This document shows, in pieces, positions 61,015 through 64,000 of a DNA stretch of 64,000 bases. The notes under the pieces are model-generated. The model searched no databases. It saw only the letters and a list, made by a program, of their open reading frames with translations, and was not told the origin of the DNA. How positions within the stretch are numbered: position 1 is the first letter of the stretch; every line of letters begins with the position of its first letter. The stretch is taken from the NCBI GenBank assembly GCA_050908895.1, contig CP171222.1, positions 1,736,001 through 1,800,000 of the forward strand, in the 5' to 3' direction. Source of the DNA: S5-A14a sp050908895 (GTDB lineage: Bacteria > Bacillota > Clostridia > Peptostreptococcales > Anaerovoracaceae). The position numbers and the translations under genes were made by a program.

Positions 61015-63556
61015 ATCCAGCCCCTTCAATGATTTTCTTAAATTCCTCTGTAGTAATTTCTCTATCAGACTCAACTTTAATCTTTCCCGTTTCGAGATTA
61101 GATTCTATTACTTCTACACCTTCTATCTCAGAAAGAGCTTTTGCTACGTTCGCTTCGCAATGTTTACACATCATTCCTCTTACATTTAATTCGTAATTCA
61201 TCTTTTCCAACTCCTTTTTAGACTCTAAATTATTTGCCTGATAAACATTATCTCTTTGTGGTGATGGGGCCAGTGTCTTATAACCTTTAAAAAATTTCAA
61301 CCTCAATGAATTCATTACAACACAGAAACTGGATAGACTCATAGCTGCGGCCCCCATCATAGGATTAAGCGCTATCCCCCAAACAGGGTAGAAAACACCT
61401 GCAGCTATAGGTATTAATATTATATTATAAAAAAAGGCCCAAAATAGATTTTCTTTTATATTTGTCATAACCTTACTTGACAGTTTATACGCTGAATAAG
61501 CATCCGTCAACCGGTTGTTTATGAGAACAACATCAGCACTTTCAATCGCTACATCAGTTCCTGCTCCAATAGCAATGCCCACGTCAGCTCTCGCAAGAGC
61601 CGGTCCGTCATTTATTCCATCTCCTATCATCGCAACAGTCTTTCCAAGTTCCATTAGTTTTCTTACCTTAGCCTCTTTATCCTGAGGCATAACATCAGCT
61701 ATAACATTATCTATTCCCAAATCTGTAGCGATAGCCTTTCCTGTAAGCTCATTGTCTCCGGTAAGCATAATTATTTCAACACCACTTTCCTTAAATTTTT
61801 CAATAGCAAAATAGCTATCTTCTTTAGGTATATCGGCTACTGCAATGATTCCAAGAAGTGAATTATTGTCAGCAAATAACATAGCTGTCTTACCTTCAGA
61901 AGCGTATTCCTTTACGATATCGCCACAGCTTTCATCCATTGACACACCCATTTCTTGCATAAATATTTTATTCCCAACAAGATATCTCTTCCCATCAATA
62001 ATGCCGCTCACACCTTTACCGAAATATGCCTTAAAATCCTTTGCTCTTGAGATTTCATCTTTAGGGTTTTTATTTTGATAGTAATTTACAATCGCTGCTC
62101 CCAAGGGATGCTCGGATGCCCATTCTAAAGCTGCTGCTAACCTTAAAACTTCTTTTTCATCTATATCAAAAGTTTTAATATTGGTAAGTTGAGGTTTGCC
62201 AACAGTAATGGTCCCTGTTTTATCCATGAGAATAGTATCAACACTTTGGAGACGTTCCAAAGCCTCACCGTTTCTTATTAAAATCCCCTCTTCTGCACCT
62301 TTACCCGTCCCAACCATTATTGCAACAGGTGTGGCTAAACCTAATGAGCATGGGCAAGAGATAACTAAAACGCTAATAGCACAGTTTATAGCCATAGAAA
62401 TATCACCGGTAAAGACGCTCCACCCAATAAATGTAGTGAGAGAGATAGCAATAACAGTCGGAACAAAAATACCTGCTATTTTGTCAGCTAGCTTTGATAT
62501 TGACGCTTTAGTGCCGCTTGCTTCGTTAACAATACTTATAATTTGATTTATCGTGCTGTCTTCGCCAACCCTTTCAGCCTTGATTTTCAAAATACCGTTT
62601 TGATTTAAAGTCGCAGATATAACTTTGTCTCCCACGCTCTTTGCAACCGGTACACTTTCGCCAGTAACAGCTGATTCTTCTATCCAACTTTCCCCATAGA
62701 CTATCTCCCCGTCTGCCGGAATAACCTGTCCCGGTCTTACAATTATTATATTGCCTTTTTCTAAATCATCAATAGGTATGGAAATCTCTTCTCCTTTTTC
62801 TTCTATTATCACTGTTTTCGGCCGTAAATTTACAAGTTTTTCAATTGCTTCTGTGGTCTTACTTTTGCTGCGTGCTTCCAAAAATCGCCCCATAGTAATC
62901 AGGGTTAAAATCATTGCCGCTGATTCAAAATAAATGCCCTTTGTTTCATGCCCATATATCATCTCATACATGGCATATATTCCATAAGCCACTGATACCG
63001 CTGCTCCCATGGATATCAAACTGTCCATGTTCGGTGTGCCCTTAAGCAATGTCGGGATGCCCTTTATAAAATAACCCCTATTTAGGTATAAAATAGGTAT
63101 AAGCAAAATTAACTGGCTGAGGGTGTTCGCTAAAGGAATCGTTCCTATTGTGTGAGTGTGCAGCCCCATCATGTGACCTATCATATGCCCCATACTAAAA
63201 TACATTAGAGGCAATAAGAATAGTAAGGACCAAAGAAATTGTTTTCTCTTCACATCAGCCTCTTTTTTATTATTATTCCAAAAGTCCTTCTCAACATTGG
63301 GTGATTGAGCCCTATTTCTAATAGAAGTAGCTTTATTTCCCTTACTTTCTAGCTTTGCATCATATCCTGCAGCCTTTACTGCATCCTCTATCTCCACAGA
63401 GGAAATTTTATCATCATTTCGATGGATCTGCATAGTTCCTGTTAAAAGATTTACCTGAACGTCTTTAACACCATTTAGTTTATTTACAGCTTTTTCTACC
63501 CGTGCGGAACATGCAGCACAACTCATTCCTTCTACTATATATTTTTCTTTTTTCAT
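61001..63556 (-). CDS. copA: Copper-translocating P-type ATPase with HMA domains at both ends
   Basis: This is a P1B-1 ATPase that exports Cu(I). From ATG 63556 (AGGAGTGAG upstream) it has 851 residues: an N-terminal heavy-metal domain with GMSCAAC (C13, C16), a His/Met-rich loop MGHMIGHMMGLHTHT (about 122-136), the membrane CPC site (401-403), phosphorylation motif DKTG (445-448), HP (483-484), GDGIND (645-650) and the Cu-type motif NPMMGAAAMSLSS (731-743). After the last helix a linker leads to a second heavy-metal domain, GMMCKHCEANV (C797, C800), where most CopA proteins stop. That end looks like a fused CopZ chaperone. A longer frame to 63634 is rejected. Confidence 0.95.
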   Translation of the reverse strand: MKKEKYIVEGMSCAACSARVEKAVNKLNGVKDVQVNLLTGTMQIHRNDDKISSVEIEDAVKAAGYDAKLESKGNKATSIRNRAQSPNVEKDFWNNNKKEADVKRKQFLWSLLFLLPLMYFSMGHMIGHMMGLHTHTIGTIPLANTLSQLILLIPILYLNRGYFIKGIPTLLKGTPNMDSLISMGAAVSVAYGIYAMYEMIYGHETKGIYFESAAMILTLITMGRFLEARSKSKTTEAIEKLVNLRPKTVIIEEKGEEISIPIDDLEKGNIIIVRPGQVIPADGEIVYGESWIEESAVTGESVPVAKSVGDKVISATLNQNGILKIKAERVGEDSTINQIISIVNEASGTKASISKLADKIAGIFVPTVIAISLTTFIGWSVFTGDISMAINCAISVLVISCPCSLGLATPVAIMVGTGKGAEEGILIRNGEALERLQSVDTILMDKTGTITVGKPQLTNIKTFDIDEKEVLRLAAALEWASEHPLGAAIVNYYQNKNPKDEISRAKDFKAYFGKGVSGIIDGKRYLVGNKIFMQEMGVSMDESCGDIVKEYASEGKTAMLFADNNSLLGIIAVADIPKEDSYFAIEKFKESGVEIIMLTGDNELTGKAIATDLGIDNVIADVMPQDKEAKVRKLMELGKTVAMIGDGINDGPALARADVGIAIGAGTDVAIESADVVLINNRLTDAYSAYKLSSKVMTNIKENLFWAFFYNIILIPIAAGVFYPVWGIALNPMMGAAAMSLSSFCVVMNSLRLKFFKGYKTLAPSPQRDNVYQANNLESKKELEKMNYELNVRGMMCKHCEANVAKALSEIEGVEVIESNLETGKIKVESDREITTEEFKKIIEGAGYELV

Positions 63557-63578
63557 CTCACTCCTATTCCAACATAAA

Positions 63579-63607
63579 TACCCCATAGTTATAGGCACCA
63601 TGGGGTA
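63579..63607 (-). promoter_or_regulatory. Palindrome upstream of copA (candidate operator or terminator)
   Basis: TACCCCAT-N13-ATGGGGTA lies between the ferritin stop and the copA ribosome-binding site. It resembles CsoR-type copper operators (TACCC...GGGTA) in spacing and sequence. TTGAAA lies upstream and TATAAC falls inside the palindrome at 19-bp spacing. The alternative is a weak ferritin terminator, since TATTTATG follows on the minus strand. No csoR gene lies in the window. Confidence 0.45.
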
Positions 63608-63652
63608 AGCTATTTCAAGACTATATTTCGGCACTCAAACTAGATCATAAGA

Positions 63653-64000
63653 CTACATATTATTCTGTGGTGGATTATACGTTCTAGCATTCAGTTCTTC
63701 ATTTAATGCATATAAGCCCTTACCATCTATGCCGAATAGCTCATATTTAGTAATTAAATCTCTGGCAGTAGTCTCTTCTTCTGCCTGTTCATTTACAAAC
63801 CAAGCCAAATAATGCTCTGTTCTCAAGTCTTTCAATTCTCTAGCTGCATAAACCATTTCATTAATCAGTCCTGTCACAAATTCCTCATGCTTTAGAGCCT
63901 CTCTAAGAACTTCTAAATCATTTTTATATAATCCTTCCGGTTTTTTGATTTCATCTAATTTGACATGTCCATCGTTCTCATGGGTATAGTTATAGAACAT
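63653..64000 (-). CDS. ftnA: Ferritin (5' end cut by window)
   Basis: The visible 115 residues are the C-terminal two thirds of a bacterial ferritin. FYNYTHENDGHVKLDEIKKP follows the ferroxidase region, LREALKHEEFVTGLINEMVYAA and LAWFVNEQAEEE match helices C and D, and the short end ALNEELNARTYNPPQNN is typical. The Met at base 64000 corresponds to an internal position of full ferritins, so the true start lies outside. Ferritin stores iron as a mineral in a 24-mer. The gene is next to copA; shared control is not shown. Confidence 0.9.
   Translation of the reverse strand: MFYNYTHENDGHVKLDEIKKPEGLYKNDLEVLREALKHEEFVTGLINEMVYAARELKDLRTEHYLAWFVNEQAEEETTARDLITKYELFGIDGKGLYALNEELNARTYNPPQNNM

Noticed and set aside
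63557..63634. 26-residue N-terminal extension of CopA
   Set aside because: It would read through the palindrome and the ribosome-binding site; the family begins at the KKEKYIVEGMSC start.
1..64000. CRISPR arrays, tRNA/rRNA genes, insertion sequences, phage genes or attachment sites
   Set aside because: No regularly spaced repeats, tRNA folds, transposase or integrase reading frames were seen on either strand.

Overview
The window reads as chromosomal core genome of a low-GC Firmicute, most likely an anaerobic member of the Clostridia. Evidence for this: butyryl-CoA dehydrogenase next to an ETF beta subunit, a clostridial-style division/wall cluster, PASTA-tailed PBP, the AmaP-DUF2273-Asp23 module, GGGtGRT protein, and strong AGGAGG ribosome-binding sites with frequent TTG/GTG starts. 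No rRNA, tRNA, CRISPR array, intact insertion sequence or prophage was seen. Most genes lie on the minus strand.

Layout. 1-4.5 kb: etfB (cut by the window edge), bcd with a candidate Rex operator, and a thiI/cysteine desulfurase pair for tRNA 4-thiouridine. 4.5-7.4 kb: rny, and rodA on the plus strand. 7.5-15.3 kb: a cell-shape operon nrdR-cmk-radC-mreB-mreC-mreD-PBP2-minD, in which minD stands without minC or minE and lacks the usual C-terminal membrane helix. 15.5-17.2 kb: thiol peroxidase and a secreted trigger-factor-like lipoprotein. 17.3-22.0 kb: a nucleoside ABC importer (two permeases, double ATPase, BmpA-type lipoprotein). 22.0-23.9 kb: a three-gene cassette with its own strong promoter, made of a NifU-like scaffold, the GGGtGRT protein and a small Cys-rich membrane protein. 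This is the best candidate for a poorly described system. 24.0-26.8 kb: coaBC and the infC-rpmI-rplT operon, with leader, attenuator and an apparent AUU start for infC.

27-28.5 kb: amaP/DUF2273/asp23 envelope-stress genes on the plus strand. 28.6-40.6 kb: gmk-rpoZ, then a run of TPR protein, radical SAM enzyme, argS, mutS2, zapA, pheT, pheS and a SpoU-type RNA methyltransferase. 40.7-52.8 kb: the dcw cluster read from mraZ: mraZ-rsmH-ftsL-PBP(ftsI/spoVD)-murF-mraY-murD-ftsW-murG-ftsQ-ftsZ, with neither ftsA nor murC. Tandem MraZ boxes sit inside its promoter. 52.9-55.2 kb: a membrane-anchored 5'-nucleotidase. 55.6-58.8 kb: a plus-strand ABC ATPase and a large FtsX-like permease. 58.9-59.5 kb: the decayed remains of a different ABC transporter. 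59.6-64 kb: an AI-2E family membrane protein, a copper P-type ATPase with heavy-metal domains at both ends, and the end of a ferritin gene.

Together the window is dominated by wall synthesis and division (mre, dcw, zapA, rodA, two PBPs), translation (pheST, argS, infC operon, RNA modification) and metal/sulfur handling (desulfurase, NifU-like cassette, CopA, ferritin). Many start codons given here were moved from the longest open frame to the codon with a proper ribosome-binding site; the reason is stated each time. All family assignments come from reading the sequence, without database search.
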